This document shows, piece after piece, positions 15,338-24,249 of a DNA stretch of 48,547 bases (position 1 is the first letter of the stretch; each line of letters starts with the position of its first letter). The notes under the pieces were generated by a model, which was not told the origin of the DNA, made no database searches, and was given only the letters and a program-made list of their open reading frames with translations. Origin of the DNA: JAKFDK01 sp036676195. GTDB taxonomy: Bacteria; Bacillota; Sulfobacillia; Symbiobacteriales; ZC4RG38. The stretch spans positions 1 through 48,547 of the forward strand of contig JAKFDK010000085.1 of NCBI GenBank assembly GCA_036676195.1, written 5' to 3'. The translations under genes were made by a program, and so were the position numbers.

Positions 15338-17038
15338 ATGTACCGGCACCTGCGTGGCACCATGGCATTGGTTGTGATCTTGCTGGTGACGTCCGGCTCG
15401 TGGCCGGCCGCAGCCCGGGAGAGCCCGCTGAAAGCACTGCCGCCGGCCCCGGGCCTGGAGCCCGCCCCGTTCGAACCCCTCCCGCTGCAGGCCGACCGGG
15501 ACGGCGACCGGATTTCCGATGACATGGCCACCGACCTGGCCGCAGCGGCCGGTACCGACCGGTTTGAGGTCATTGTCCAGTTGGCCGGCCCGGCGACCTC
15601 CGACACGGATACCGCTCTGGCCCGGCAGATCGGCCCCTTCACGCCCAGGGCCAGATGGACGGCCGCCCTGCACGGCTTTGCCGCCAGCCTGACCAGGACC
15701 CAGATTGAAACCCTCAGCCGCCTGCCCCAGGTGAAGCAGATCGAGGCCGATGCCGAGGTTCAGGCCTTTTTGGATACGGCCACCCGGGATACCGGCGTGG
15801 CCCAGGCCAGATTGGATTTTCAGGTCGATGGCGACCGCGATGGCAATCCGGCCGTATATACGTCCGCCGATGTGGTCGTCGCCGTGCTGGACACCGGCAT
15901 CGATGCCGCCCATGTGGACCTGGACGGCGGCAAGGTAATTGCCTGGCGCGACGAGATTAACGGGGCCGCCGCTCCGTACGACGACCACGGGCATGGCAGC
16001 CATGTGGCCGGGATTATTGCCGGCACCGGGGAAGGCAACCCGGCCTACCGGGGGGTGGCACCCGGCGCAGCGCTGGTGGGCATCAAGGTGCTGAGCGGCG
16101 CCGGGTCCGGGACCACCACGCAGATCATCAACGGGATCAACTGGATGATCCAGAACCGTACCCGTTACAACATCGCCGCCGGCAATCTGTCCCTTGGCTC
16201 CAGCGGCTGTTCCGACGGGCGGGACGCCCTCTCCACCGCCGTGAACAATGCGGTCCAGAGTGGAATTACCATGGTGGTGGCGGCGGGCAATTCCGGTCCG
16301 GCCCGGTGCACCATTGGCTCCCCGGCGGCCGCCGCCCAGGCCATTACCGTGGGTGCCGCCTATGATATCGGCGAACTGGGCTGGGCCATTGCCGATTTTT
16401 CCAGCCGCGGGCCAACGGCCGATGGCCGGACCAAGCCTGACCTCGTGACCCCGGGCCGGAACATCACGGCAGTGAAGGCCAACACCGCCAACCAGTACGT
16501 CGCTTATAGCGGTACGTCCATGGCCACGCCGTTCCTGGCCGGTGTAGTGGCCCTGATGCTGGACGCCAACCCCGGCCAGACCCCCGCCGATGTCAAGCGG
16601 CTGCTGTACGATCCGGCCAACTACGAGGACAGGGGTTCGGCCGGGCGCGACATCGATTTCGGGTATGGGCTGAACCTCGTCTACCAGAGTGTGCGGGCGG
16701 CCGGCGGCTTTGGCGGGACCTTTGACGATGGCCAGGACCAGCGCAGCTTTTCCGGCCGCCTCAGCCGGCGGGGGGCCCAGGCGGACTGGTTCCTGCCGGT
16801 CTCCGCCACCACCGCTCCCCTGGCGGTGACCCTGGTGATGACTGACTGGCGGGGGTACTCTTCACCCGACTTTGACCTGTACCTGTACGACCCGTCCGGC
16901 CGGCTCGTCGGCCGCTCGGAAGGCATCACCCGCCAGGAGCAGATCCGCCTGCGCCCGGCACGAACCGGTACGTATCGGGTGCGAGTGACCTCGTATACCG
17001 GCTCCGGCGCTTACTTTGTGGACGCCAGCTATAAGTAG
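15338..17038 (+). CDS. Secreted subtilisin-like serine protease (S8)
   Basis: 566 residues. Signal peptide (about 1-27, ending AAA-R), then a short DRDGDRISDD segment that may bind calcium, an I9-type inhibitor propeptide (about 75-142) and the S8 catalytic domain (about 155-465). Catalytic residues: Asp185 (AVLDTGID), His219 (GHGSHVAG), oxyanion Asn318 (AAGNSGP), Ser394 (GTSMATP). Cys291 and Cys324 could form a disulfide. The last roughly 95 residues form a pre-peptidase C-terminal-like beta domain (FDLYLYDPSGRLV). ATG 15338 has AGGGAAGGA upstream; upstream in-frame starts would spoil the signal peptide. Likely an extracellular scavenging or maturation protease. Its place beside the peptide precursor suggests a processing role, which is inference. 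Confidence 0.93.
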   Translation: MYRHLRGTMALVVILLVTSGSWPAAARESPLKALPPAPGLEPAPFEPLPLQADRDGDRISDDMATDLAAAAGTDRFEVIVQLAGPATSDTDTALARQIGPFTPRARWTAALHGFAASLTRTQIETLSRLPQVKQIEADAEVQAFLDTATRDTGVAQARLDFQVDGDRDGNPAVYTSADVVVAVLDTGIDAAHVDLDGGKVIAWRDEINGAAAPYDDHGHGSHVAGIIAGTGEGNPAYRGVAPGAALVGIKVLSGAGSGTTTQIINGINWMIQNRTRYNIAAGNLSLGSSGCSDGRDALSTAVNNAVQSGITMVVAAGNSGPARCTIGSPAAAAQAITVGAAYDIGELGWAIADFSSRGPTADGRTKPDLVTPGRNITAVKANTANQYVAYSGTSMATPFLAGVVALMLDANPGQTPADVKRLLYDPANYEDRGSAGRDIDFGYGLNLVYQSVRAAGGFGGTFDDGQDQRSFSGRLSRRGAQADWFLPVSATTAPLAVTLVMTDWRGYSSPDFDLYLYDPSGRLVGRSEGITRQEQIRLRPARTGTYRVRVTSYTGSGAYFVDASYK

Positions 17039-17048
17039 ACTGCACGAC

Positions 17049-17071
17049 GCCCCCGCCAATCTGGCGGGGGC
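17049..17071 (+). terminator. Terminator of the subtilisin gene
   Basis: GCCCCCGCCA (17049-17058) pairs perfectly with TGGCGGGGGC (17062-17071), loop of three, followed by ATTTCT, ten bases after the stop codon. Confidence 0.75.
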
Positions 17072-17126
17072 ATTTCTGCGGGCAGGATCGGGCCAGAGAG
17101 TCCATCCTCTGCCTCCTCAGTACTTC

Positions 17127-17372
17127 TTACGGTTGTTTTTCACGCGAAGCGAAATAGTCCTCATGCAGAACGTCCAGAGCGGCACACTGACGCCCATCCT
17201 CGGAAAACTGATAGACGACGACAAAGGGAGCCACCCGAAAGTGCACCAGTCCCCATGAACGAGTGCGGACAAGCGTCAACCTAGCAACGTCTCGGATTCG
17301 CTGTCGGATGGTAATTGAGTTGATCTCCAAGAGGGAATGCTTCGCACTCTTGGTCCACACCAGCCTAGCCAC
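17127..17372 (-). CDS. RelE/ParE-type toxin, probable
   Basis: 81 residues. The pattern VWTKSAKHSLLEI at the start, RTRSWGLVHFRVAPFVVVYQF in the middle (shown by its core HFRVAPFVVVYQF) and a final ALDVLHEDYF resembles the compact RelE/ParE fold, in which such toxins cleave mRNA on the ribosome or poison gyrase. The GTG start overlaps the upstream antitoxin stop by eight bases, the usual toxin-antitoxin arrangement. Which toxin subfamily is not clear. Confidence 0.6.
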   Translation of the reverse strand: MARLVWTKSAKHSLLEINSITIRQRIRDVARLTLVRTRSWGLVHFRVAPFVVVYQFSEDGRQCAALDVLHEDYFASREKQP

Positions 17373-17634
17373 GGAAGACCTCGTCCATATCCTCGTCGGG
17401 GATCACTTCACCCCGCTCGACCTCCTCAACGGCTCGATCCAGACGGCGTGCGACTCCCTTGTGGGCGAGCATCTTTGCGAAGGCCTCGGGCGATAACTGC
17501 TCTGGTTCCGGGAGGATGCGTACCGCCCCTACACCGGGGACGATCACGCGGTAGTCTTCTCCGCCTGCAGCCGCCTGAAGGATTTCCTGGAACCGCTTTG
17601 GATCCAGTTCTGTCTGTCGCAATTCCTTCGTCAC
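17365..17634 (-). CDS. Antitoxin partner of the RelE/ParE-type toxin, probable
   Basis: 89 residues, acidic. Residues 1-45 could form the DNA-binding or dimerising part (QTELDPKRFQEILQ, YRVIVPGVGAVRILP), and the C-terminal half is helical and acidic (RAVEEVERGEVIPDEDMDEVF), as expected for a toxin-neutralising tail. GTG start at 17634 with AGGTGA six bases upstream. The call depends mainly on size, charge and overlap with the toxin. Confidence 0.5.
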   Translation of the reverse strand: MTKELRQTELDPKRFQEILQAAAGGEDYRVIVPGVGAVRILPEPEQLSPEAFAKMLAHKGVARRLDRAVEEVERGEVIPDEDMDEVFRG

Positions 17635-17697
17635 ACAGCATCACCTCGATTCTCAAGCGATGGGCACCTACACATTTCCTTCCGAAACGTAGACTCG

Positions 17698-17715
17698 CCA
17701 GGCGGTATCGCCTGG
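17698..17715 (-). terminator. Weak stem-loop between bshA and the toxin-antitoxin pair
   Basis: CCAGGCG (17698-17704) pairs with CGCCTGG (17709-17715), loop GTAT. It lies 40 bp beyond the bshA stop in the 120-bp gap. A T-rich tract is poor, so termination is only possible. Confidence 0.3.
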
Positions 17716-17754
17716 GAGCAGGTTTTGGTACCCCGCCCCTGCCTTCCTTTGGGC

Positions 17755-18876
17755 CTACCCCCGGCCCAGCGTCCGCTCGTATAGCGCCTCGTACTGAGGC
17801 ACAATCCGGTCGGCGCAGAAGCGGGTGCGCACCCGGTGCTCGCCGGCCAGGGCCATGCGGTTCCACAGTTCCCGGTCGTGCAGCACCTGCAGGCCGGCCG
17901 CCACCATGCCATCCACATCGTCCGCCTGGCGCAGGAAGCCGGTCACCCCCTCTTCCACCACCTCCGGCAGTCCGCCGGTGTGGCTGGCTACCACCGGGGT
18001 CAGGCAGGCCATGGCCTCCAGGGCCGCCAGGCCAAAGCTCTCCGTTTCCGAGGGCAGCAGGAACAGGTCGCTGATGGTCAGCAGGGGGACCGGGTCCTCC
18101 TGGTTGCCCAGGAAGTGCACCTGGTCCAGCACATCCAGCTCCCGGGCGGTGGACCAGGCGCGGGTGCATTCCGGCCCGTCGCCCACCAGCAGCAGCCGGG
18201 CCGGGACCTCCCGGGCGATGCCGGCAAAAATACGCACCACCCGGTCAACCCGTTTGACCGGCCGCAGGTTCGACATATGTAGAATCAGTTTCTCACCCCG
18301 GGGCGCATAATGCTGGCGCAGCCCCTCCGGGGCGTGGGGCTGCCAGGCGGCGCAGTCCAGGAAATTCAGGATCGTGGAAATATCCCGGGACAGGGGCATG
18401 GTCTCGTGGGTCCGGCGCCGCAGGGCGTCGGAAACGGTGGTCACGGCATCGGACTGTTCAATGGCAAAGGCAATGGAACGGGCGTACGAGGGTTCCTGGG
18501 CCATCAGGGTAATATCGGTCCCATGCAGGGTGGTCACGACCTTGAATTCCCGGGCGCACATCTCCCGGGCCAGGTACGCCGCCGTGGCGTGGGGAATGGC
18601 ATAATGGGCATGTACCAGGTCGAACCGCACCCGCTGATGAACCTCTGCAATCTTGTTGGCGCAGCTTAACACATAGGGCGGCTCCTTGAACAGGTAGTAG
18701 CCCGGCGTCTCGACCGGGTGAAAACTGATGTTTTCGTGGAACGCCCGCAACCGGTAGGGCACATCCGAACTGATGAAGTGCACCTGGTGGCCGCGGTCGG
18801 CCAGGCGCAGGCCCAGTTCTGTGGCGACAATGCCGCTACCGCCCACACTGGGGTAACAAACCATCGCGACACGCAT
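17755..18876 (-). CDS. bshA: N-acetyl-alpha-D-glucosaminyl L-malate synthase BshA
   Basis: 373 residues, GT4 glycosyltransferase. It joins UDP-GlcNAc to L-malate, the first step of bacillithiol synthesis, in the cytosol. The N-terminal MVCYPSVGGSGIVATELG, HFISSDVPYRL and HAHYAIPHA segments are BshA-specific; GT4 features are LHMSNLRPVKR near the centre and the EX7E region ETESFGLAALEAMA. ATG 18876 has GAGGAGG six bases upstream. It follows bshB1 by 69 bp, so both act in the same pathway and probably share a transcript. The third gene, bshC, is not in the window. Confidence 0.93.
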   Translation of the reverse strand: MRVAMVCYPSVGGSGIVATELGLRLADRGHQVHFISSDVPYRLRAFHENISFHPVETPGYYLFKEPPYVLSCANKIAEVHQRVRFDLVHAHYAIPHATAAYLAREMCAREFKVVTTLHGTDITLMAQEPSYARSIAFAIEQSDAVTTVSDALRRRTHETMPLSRDISTILNFLDCAAWQPHAPEGLRQHYAPRGEKLILHMSNLRPVKRVDRVVRIFAGIAREVPARLLLVGDGPECTRAWSTARELDVLDQVHFLGNQEDPVPLLTISDLFLLPSETESFGLAALEAMACLTPVVASHTGGLPEVVEEGVTGFLRQADDVDGMVAAGLQVLHDRELWNRMALAGEHRVRTRFCADRIVPQYEALYERTLGRG

Positions 18877-18945
18877 GGCACGCCTCCTCACGGGACCATT
18901 GTAGCACACACCCCGGCAGACCGGGGCAGGCCGGCGCCGGTGGCA

Positions 18946-19662
18946 TTAAATCAGGCCCGCCAGCAGCGGCGGCTGCCGTGTCAGGAACCCCTCAGCATAG
19001 GCGACACCCACCCTGGCCCCCCAGTACCGATCCCGGGCCTCGATCTTGTAGGGCAGCCCGTAGGGAGTGTTGAGCGGAGTAGCGCCCCCCCCTTCGGCAG
19101 CCACGAACTGGGAACGATAAGCGAACAGACTTTCGCTTTTTTTGCCCTGCATCTGCGTTATGTCAACAAAGAAGGAGGGTTCAGCGGCATCGTTGATGAA
19201 ATAGAAGACCGTCTGTTCCACCCGATGCGGATCTTCAGCCGTGCAGAACTTGCGCAGGGCCGCCGTGAAGACGGCCTCCACCAGCAGATGGTGGGCCGCC
19301 ACATGGTCAGGGTGGCGGTCTGGCGCCCAGGGCACGGCCACCACCCGGGGCCGCAGCCGGCGAACCGTATCCACAATCTGCCGCAGTTGTTCGCCGCCGC
19401 TCCCCTGTGCGCCGGCGCCGTAGACCAGACCGCGGTCCGGCAGCCCCAGGTTCAGGCGTACCTCCGCCCCCAGAATGCGGGCAGCTTCCGCCGCCTCCTG
19501 CTGGCGCACCTCCGGGTCGCCCCCGGTGCCCATCTCGCCCCTGGTCAGATCCACAATGGCCACCCGGCGGCCGCGGGCGGCTTCCAGGGCGAGGGTGCCT
19601 CCCATCCCCAGTTCCACGTCGTCCGGATGCGGCCCGAAGGCGACAATATCAAACATATCCAT
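18946..19662 (-). CDS. bshB1: Bacillithiol biosynthesis deacetylase BshB1
   Basis: 238 residues, LmbE/PIG-L fold. It removes the acetyl group from GlcNAc-malate, the second step of bacillithiol synthesis. Zinc and catalytic motifs: GPHPDDVELGMGG (HPDD, residues 12-15), the basic RGEMGT, and the distal HPDHVAAHH. ATG 19662 has AAAGGAG four bases upstream. It precedes bshA on the same strand and is divergent from mrfA. The BshB1 subtype, as opposed to a general LmbE deacetylase, is supported by the bshA neighbour and by the ending typical of BshB1 (YAEGF). Confidence 0.92.
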   Translation of the reverse strand: MDMFDIVAFGPHPDDVELGMGGTLALEAARGRRVAIVDLTRGEMGTGGDPEVRQQEAAEAARILGAEVRLNLGLPDRGLVYGAGAQGSGGEQLRQIVDTVRRLRPRVVAVPWAPDRHPDHVAAHHLLVEAVFTAALRKFCTAEDPHRVEQTVFYFINDAAEPSFFVDITQMQGKKSESLFAYRSQFVAAEGGGATPLNTPYGLPYKIEARDRYWGARVGVAYAEGFLTRQPPLLAGLI

Positions 19663-19685
19663 CTTGCTCCTTTGGTAGGACTTCC

Positions 19686-19691
19686 ATTATA
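19686..19691 (-). promoter_or_regulatory. -10 box of the bshB1-bshA promoter
   Basis: A perfect TATAAT on the minus strand (19691-19686), about 25 bases before the bshB1 start; no convincing -35 box at 17-18 bases. It lies in the divergent 105-bp space shared with mrfA. Confidence 0.45.
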
Positions 19692-19767
19692 CCGCAGATT
19701 TCGGCGACACCCCGCCAGGCACAGGCCCCGGGGACACCGGGTCTGACGCAGGGGGTGGCCGGCTGCC

Positions 19768-22059
19768 ATGAACCTAGCCCAATTGCTGGACCGGCTGCGC
19801 CGTGACCCGGCGTTCATGACAGGGGTGACACGCTGGGAGGTCCTGCCGGCTGCACCGGCACGCTACGGCGGCTTCCCGCCCGGGCTTGACCCGCGGCTGG
19901 TGCAGGCGTTGCGGGCCCGTGGGGTGCGGGACCTGTATACGCACCAGTCGGAAGCGGTGGCTACCGCCCTGGCGGGCCGGAGTACGGTGGTGGTCACGCC
20001 CACAGCCTCGGGCAAGACCCTTTGCTATAACCTGCCCGTTCTGTCGACCATCCTGCGTGAGCCCGCCGCCCGGGCCATTTACCTGTTCCCCACCAAGGCG
20101 CTGGCCCAGGATCAGGTGGCGGAAATGAAGGAACTGGCCCAGCATCTGGATGTGGAGATCAAATCGTATGTATATGACGGCGATACCCCGGACAGCATCC
20201 GCCCGACCATCCGCCAGGCCGGGCAGGTGGTAATCACCAACCCGGACATGCTGCATACCGGCGTGCTGCCGCACCATACCAAATGGGTCCGCCTGTTCGA
20301 AAACCTGCGTTATGTGGTGATCGACGAGCTGCACACCTACCGCGGGGTGTTCGGCAGCCATCTGGCCAACGTGATTCGCCGCTTGCGCCGGATCTGCCGG
20401 TTTTATGGCTCGGACCCGATCTTCCTCTGCTCGTCGGCCACCATTGCCAACCCGAAGGAACTGGCTGACCAGCTCACCGGAGCTAATACGGTCCTGATCG
20501 ACAATAACGGCGCCCCGCGCGGTGAGAAACATTTCATTTTCTACAACCCGCCGGTGGTCACCCGGGACGGACTGCGCGAGCCGGTGCTCAAGGCGGCCCG
20601 GCGCCTGGCCGGCAACTTTTTGCGCAACGAGATTCAGACCATTGTGTTTGCCCGCAGCCGCCTGGCCACTGAGGTGCTGGTGACCTATCTGAAAGAAGAC
20701 CTGGCCACAGGCACCATGGGCCTGACCACCAAGCAGGCCGAGCGCATCCGCGGCTACCGCGGCGGATATCTGCCGTTGCAGCGGCGCGAGATCGAACGCG
20801 GCCTGCGCAGCGGCGAAGTGCTGGGCGTAGTCAGTACCAACGCCCTGGAACTGGGCATCGACGTGGGCCAGTTGGAAGCCTGCGTCATGGCCGGCTACCC
20901 CGGCGCCATCGCCAGCGCCTGGCAGCAGGCCGGTCGGGCCGGGCGGCGGCAGGGCACTTCGGTGGCGCTGCTGGTGGCCTCGTCGGCCCCACTGGATCAA
21001 TTCGTGGCCGAGCATCCGGATTACTTCTTCGGGCGTTCGCCGGAGCATGGCCGGATTAACCCGGATAACCTGATGATCCTGGTCGGGCACGTGAAGTGCG
21101 CCGCCTTTGAGTTGCCCTTTGCTGCCGGTGAGGCGTTCGGGCTGGACGTCAGTTCCACCCAGGAGGTACTGGGATTTCTGCAGGAAGAGAAGATCGTGCG
21201 CTGCACCGGCGACCGCTGGCACTGGATGAACGAGAATTTCCCGGCCGAGGACATCTCCCTGCGCTCAGCCTCATCCGAGAATTTTGTAATTGTGGACACC
21301 ACCCAGCCGCAGCACCGGGTGATCGGCGAAATGGACCGCCTGGCCGCCATGACCATGCTGCACGACCACGCCATCTATATTCATGAAGGCCGGCAGTTCT
21401 TCGTGGACAAGCTCGACTGGGACCAGCGGCGGGCCTATGTACACCACGTGGATGTGGACTACTACACCGATGCCAATCTGGCCGTGACCATCAAGCCGCT
21501 GGATACCTTCAAGTCCTGTACCGAGCTGGGGCTGGAGAAATCCTTCGGTGAGGTCATGACCGCCTGCAAGGCCACCATTTTTAAGAAGATCAAGCTCTAC
21601 ACCCACGAAAACATCGGCTGGGGCGAGATCTTCCTGCCGGAAGACGAGATGCACACGGCGTCGTACTGGATCACGGTGCCGCCGGCGGTGGAAGCCCACT
21701 TCAGCCCGGACGAACTGCAGTCCGGCCTGATCGGCGTGGCCAATCTGCTGGAGGGCCTGGCGCCCATGTATCTGCTCTGCGACCCGCGCGACCTGCGGGC
21801 GGTGGCGCAGATCAAGGCCCCCTTCACTGGGTGCCCGACCATTTACCTGTACGACGCCTATCCCGGCGGCATCGGCCTGGCCGAGAAGGCGTTCGATCTG
21901 CACGGCCTGCTGCTGCACACGGCCCTGGCCCGGGTACAGGCCTGCGTCTGCCAGGACGGCTGCCCGTCGTGCATCGGGCCGGTCACCGGCGGCCGGCAGG
22001 CCACCGCCAAGCTGCTGCAACTGGCCCTTGCCGGAGATGGGAGCAACCCACCGCACTAA
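19768..22059 (+). CDS. mrfA: DEAD/DEAH-box DNA helicase MrfA (YprA) with C-terminal zinc domain
   Basis: 763 residues. SF2 helicase with Q-like motif HQSEAV, motif I TPTASGKT (about residues 77-84), motif II DELH, motif III SSATIAN, motif V/VI region STNALELGID and QQAGRAGR. The last 250 residues are the DUF1998 region, with the four-cysteine CVCQDGCPSC zinc site. In B. subtilis MrfA works with the MrfB exonuclease in repair of mitomycin C damage; mrfB follows here 27 bp downstream, which supports the same role. ATG 19768 has AGGGGGTG upstream. Confidence 0.92.
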   Translation: MNLAQLLDRLRRDPAFMTGVTRWEVLPAAPARYGGFPPGLDPRLVQALRARGVRDLYTHQSEAVATALAGRSTVVVTPTASGKTLCYNLPVLSTILREPAARAIYLFPTKALAQDQVAEMKELAQHLDVEIKSYVYDGDTPDSIRPTIRQAGQVVITNPDMLHTGVLPHHTKWVRLFENLRYVVIDELHTYRGVFGSHLANVIRRLRRICRFYGSDPIFLCSSATIANPKELADQLTGANTVLIDNNGAPRGEKHFIFYNPPVVTRDGLREPVLKAARRLAGNFLRNEIQTIVFARSRLATEVLVTYLKEDLATGTMGLTTKQAERIRGYRGGYLPLQRREIERGLRSGEVLGVVSTNALELGIDVGQLEACVMAGYPGAIASAWQQAGRAGRRQGTSVALLVASSAPLDQFVAEHPDYFFGRSPEHGRINPDNLMILVGHVKCAAFELPFAAGEAFGLDVSSTQEVLGFLQEEKIVRCTGDRWHWMNENFPAEDISLRSASSENFVIVDTTQPQHRVIGEMDRLAAMTMLHDHAIYIHEGRQFFVDKLDWDQRRAYVHHVDVDYYTDANLAVTIKPLDTFKSCTELGLEKSFGEVMTACKATIFKKIKLYTHENIGWGEIFLPEDEMHTASYWITVPPAVEAHFSPDELQSGLIGVANLLEGLAPMYLLCDPRDLRAVAQIKAPFTGCPTIYLYDAYPGGIGLAEKAFDLHGLLLHTALARVQACVCQDGCPSCIGPVTGGRQATAKLLQLALAGDGSNPPH

Positions 22060-22086
22060 CGCCTTGACGGTATGGGGGGATTTCCA

Positions 22087-23439
22087 GTGGATCTGCGGGA
22101 CCGGCTGCGGTTCATGCGGGCGGCAGGAACCGCCAGGCCGGACCCGGCGGCCACGGACACGCTGCCGCCCGTCGGGGCGACGGCCGAGGCGACGGATGGA
22201 GCACCGGCGTCCGCAGCCACGGAGGGCCGGGCGCCGGAATCGGCCATGCTCGGCGGACTGTACACCGGCGAGTTGCTACCCACACCGGCCGGGCCGGCGT
22301 TTGCCCTGCAAACCGAATACCCGCGGGAGCACCACCGGGGCCGCATGGGCCTGGAGGCCATGCTGACCGTGCCCGCCGCCGGCTGGACCCGCCTGGGCCG
22401 CCACCCGGCCTGGGCCGATTTTGACCCGACTCGGGCGGTCTTTTTCGACACCGAAACCACCGGCCTGGAGCGGGCCTCCGGCACATACATCTTTCTGGCC
22501 GGGGTGGGCAAGTTCGAGGGCGACACCTTTCGGGTCCGACAGTTCTTTATGCGCGACTACCACGAGGAAGAAGCACTCCTGCAGGCGCTGCTGGCCGAAT
22601 TCGCCGGTGCATCGGCGGTGGTCACCTTCAATGGCCGCGGCTTTGACTGGCCCCTGCTGCTGGTGCGGGCCACCATGAACCGGCTGCGGGTGCCGGACCT
22701 GCCCCACCTGGACCTGCTCTTCCCCGCCCGCCGGCTGTGGAAGACGGCAGTGGAAAGTTGCCGGCTGGTGCAACTGGAAGCTGAAATCCTTGGGGAACAG
22801 CGCCATGGCGATACTCCGGGGTACATGATCCCCCAGCTTTACTTTCATTACCTGCAGACCGGCGATGCCGCCCCGCTGGGCGATGTGCTGCTGCACAACC
22901 GGCTCGATATCCTCAGCCTGGCTGCCCTGGGCGGGTATCTGGGCCTGGCCGCCGCACAGCCGCGGGCCGCCGCCCCCATGGGCAAGCCGCTGCCCGGTTC
23001 GGAGCTGTTTGCCCTGGGGCGGCTGCTGCTGGAGGGCGGCGAACTGGCTGAAGGCATTGCTTGCCTGGAAGAGGCCCTGGCCCGCGGCCTGTCGGATCCC
23101 CTGCGCCCGGCCTGCCAGAAGCTGCTCGCCGGTACTTACCGGCGGGCGGCGCAGCATGCCCGGGCGGTCGATATCTGGTGGGCGCTGGCCCGGGAAAGCG
23201 GCCACAATCCCCTGCCGTTGGTGGAACTGGCCAAACACTACGAGCATCGGGAGAAGGACCCGGCACAGGCCCGCCGCCTGGCATTGCAGGCCCTGGAGCT
23301 GGTGCAGCGGCGGCGCACCCTGCTGGGGCTCAGGGGCAGCGTCAGCCCCGCTTTGGAGCGGGACCTGGCCGACATTACGCACCGCCTGCAACGGCTGGAC
23401 GCCAAACTGAAAAAATGCGGGGAACACGGGGTGGGGTAA
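22087..23439 (+). CDS. mrfB: DEDDh exonuclease MrfB (YprB), with TPR-like C-terminus
   Basis: About 450 residues. Residues 50-110 are a linker region; the RNase H-like exonuclease follows, with FFDTETTGL (first Asp and Glu), VTFNGRGFDWPLL (second Asp) and HNRLDILSL (His and last Asp), so the DEDD catalytic set is intact. The C-terminal 150 residues contain helical repeats (GRLLLEGGELAEG, EHREKDPAQARRLALQALEL) of TPR character. GTG 22087 with GGGGGA six bases upstream gives the start DLRDRLRFM seen in relatives; ATG 22072 lacks a site. It forms an operon with mrfA and probably nicks or resects at crosslinks. Confidence 0.88.
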   Translation: MDLRDRLRFMRAAGTARPDPAATDTLPPVGATAEATDGAPASAATEGRAPESAMLGGLYTGELLPTPAGPAFALQTEYPREHHRGRMGLEAMLTVPAAGWTRLGRHPAWADFDPTRAVFFDTETTGLERASGTYIFLAGVGKFEGDTFRVRQFFMRDYHEEEALLQALLAEFAGASAVVTFNGRGFDWPLLLVRATMNRLRVPDLPHLDLLFPARRLWKTAVESCRLVQLEAEILGEQRHGDTPGYMIPQLYFHYLQTGDAAPLGDVLLHNRLDILSLAALGGYLGLAAAQPRAAAPMGKPLPGSELFALGRLLLEGGELAEGIACLEEALARGLSDPLRPACQKLLAGTYRRAAQHARAVDIWWALARESGHNPLPLVELAKHYEHREKDPAQARRLALQALELVQRRRTLLGLRGSVSPALERDLADITHRLQRLDAKLKKCGEHGVG

Positions 23440-23497
23440 GCCGGCTGGTCTATCCCCCCGGGTGCCGACATACCCCTCCTCCCAGGGGGGATGTCCG

Positions 23498-24229
23498 GTG
23501 TTCCTGCTGACCCTGCCGCGGCGCACGGTCCTGTTGAAGGCGGGCCTTTTGCTGGCTGCCTGCCTGTTCATTGTGGCTTCCCGGCTCCACGCCGGCCGGA
23601 TGCTGCCGGCGGCAGGTACGCTGGCGCCCATTACCCGGGTCGACAGTCTCGACGAGCGCGTGGCCCTGACCTTTGACCTCACCTGGGGCGATATCGAGCT
23701 GGCCGAGGTCTTGCGGGCCCTGGATGCAGCCGGGCTGAAGGCCACCTTCTTTGTCGGCCACCACTGGGTGGCCAACCATCCGGATCTGCTGCAGGCCATG
23801 TACGCATCCGGCCACGAAATTGGCACCCTGGGCATGAAGATCATCGACCTGACCCACCTGAGCCAGGATGAAGTGACCCAGCAACTGGCGGCGGCCCAGT
23901 CGCTGTTGCAGCGCACGCTGGGGATCGGGGCGCGGCTGTTCCGGCCCCCGCACAGCCGCTGGAAGCCAGCCGTGCTGGCCGCCGCCCAGAGCCAGGGTCT
24001 GTACACGGTCACCGCCAGTCTGGATGCCGAGGATGCCGTTTGGCCGCCGCCCGCCGCCGACCTGATCGTCCGCCGGGTCGTACGCCGGGCCCAGCGCGGC
24101 GACGTGATTTTACTGAATGCCTCCGACTTTGCCCGGCACACCGGCGACGCCCTGCCAGCCATCATCAAAGGGCTGCAGGGCCGGGGCTTCAAAGTGGTGC
24201 CGGTCTCCCAGATGTTGCCGGTAGAATAG
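23498..24229 (+). CDS. NodB-fold (polysaccharide deacetylase-like) protein, zinc site degenerate
   Basis: 243 residues with an N-terminal membrane anchor or signal (residues 10-30). NodB-fold markers: ALTFDLTWGD (motif 1), KATFFVGHHWV, GHEIGTLGM (motif 2), FRPPHSRW (motif 3). It resembles sporulation PdaB-type proteins. In motif 2 the usual (S/N)H followed by a second His is replaced by TLGMKI, so both zinc histidines appear lost; motif 1 has a single Asp after TF. It may be inactive or have another role in wall binding. GTG 23498 has GGGGGGAT five bases upstream. It follows mrfB on the same strand; the function is not linked. Confidence 0.75.
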   Translation: MFLLTLPRRTVLLKAGLLLAACLFIVASRLHAGRMLPAAGTLAPITRVDSLDERVALTFDLTWGDIELAEVLRALDAAGLKATFFVGHHWVANHPDLLQAMYASGHEIGTLGMKIIDLTHLSQDEVTQQLAAAQSLLQRTLGIGARLFRPPHSRWKPAVLAAAQSQGLYTVTASLDAEDAVWPPPAADLIVRRVVRRAQRGDVILLNASDFARHTGDALPAIIKGLQGRGFKVVPVSQMLPVE

Positions 24230-24249
24230 GGGGCGGCGGGGGACTCTCC

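Noticed and set aside
11311..17038. A Rap/TPR or PlcR-type receptor for the peptide
   Set aside because: No TPR or helix-turn-helix-TPR gene is seen near the locus. The regulators in the window (ROK, LysR) are not of that type.
17755..19662. bshC, the third bacillithiol gene
   Set aside because: No BshC-like sequence is present in the window; it is presumably elsewhere.
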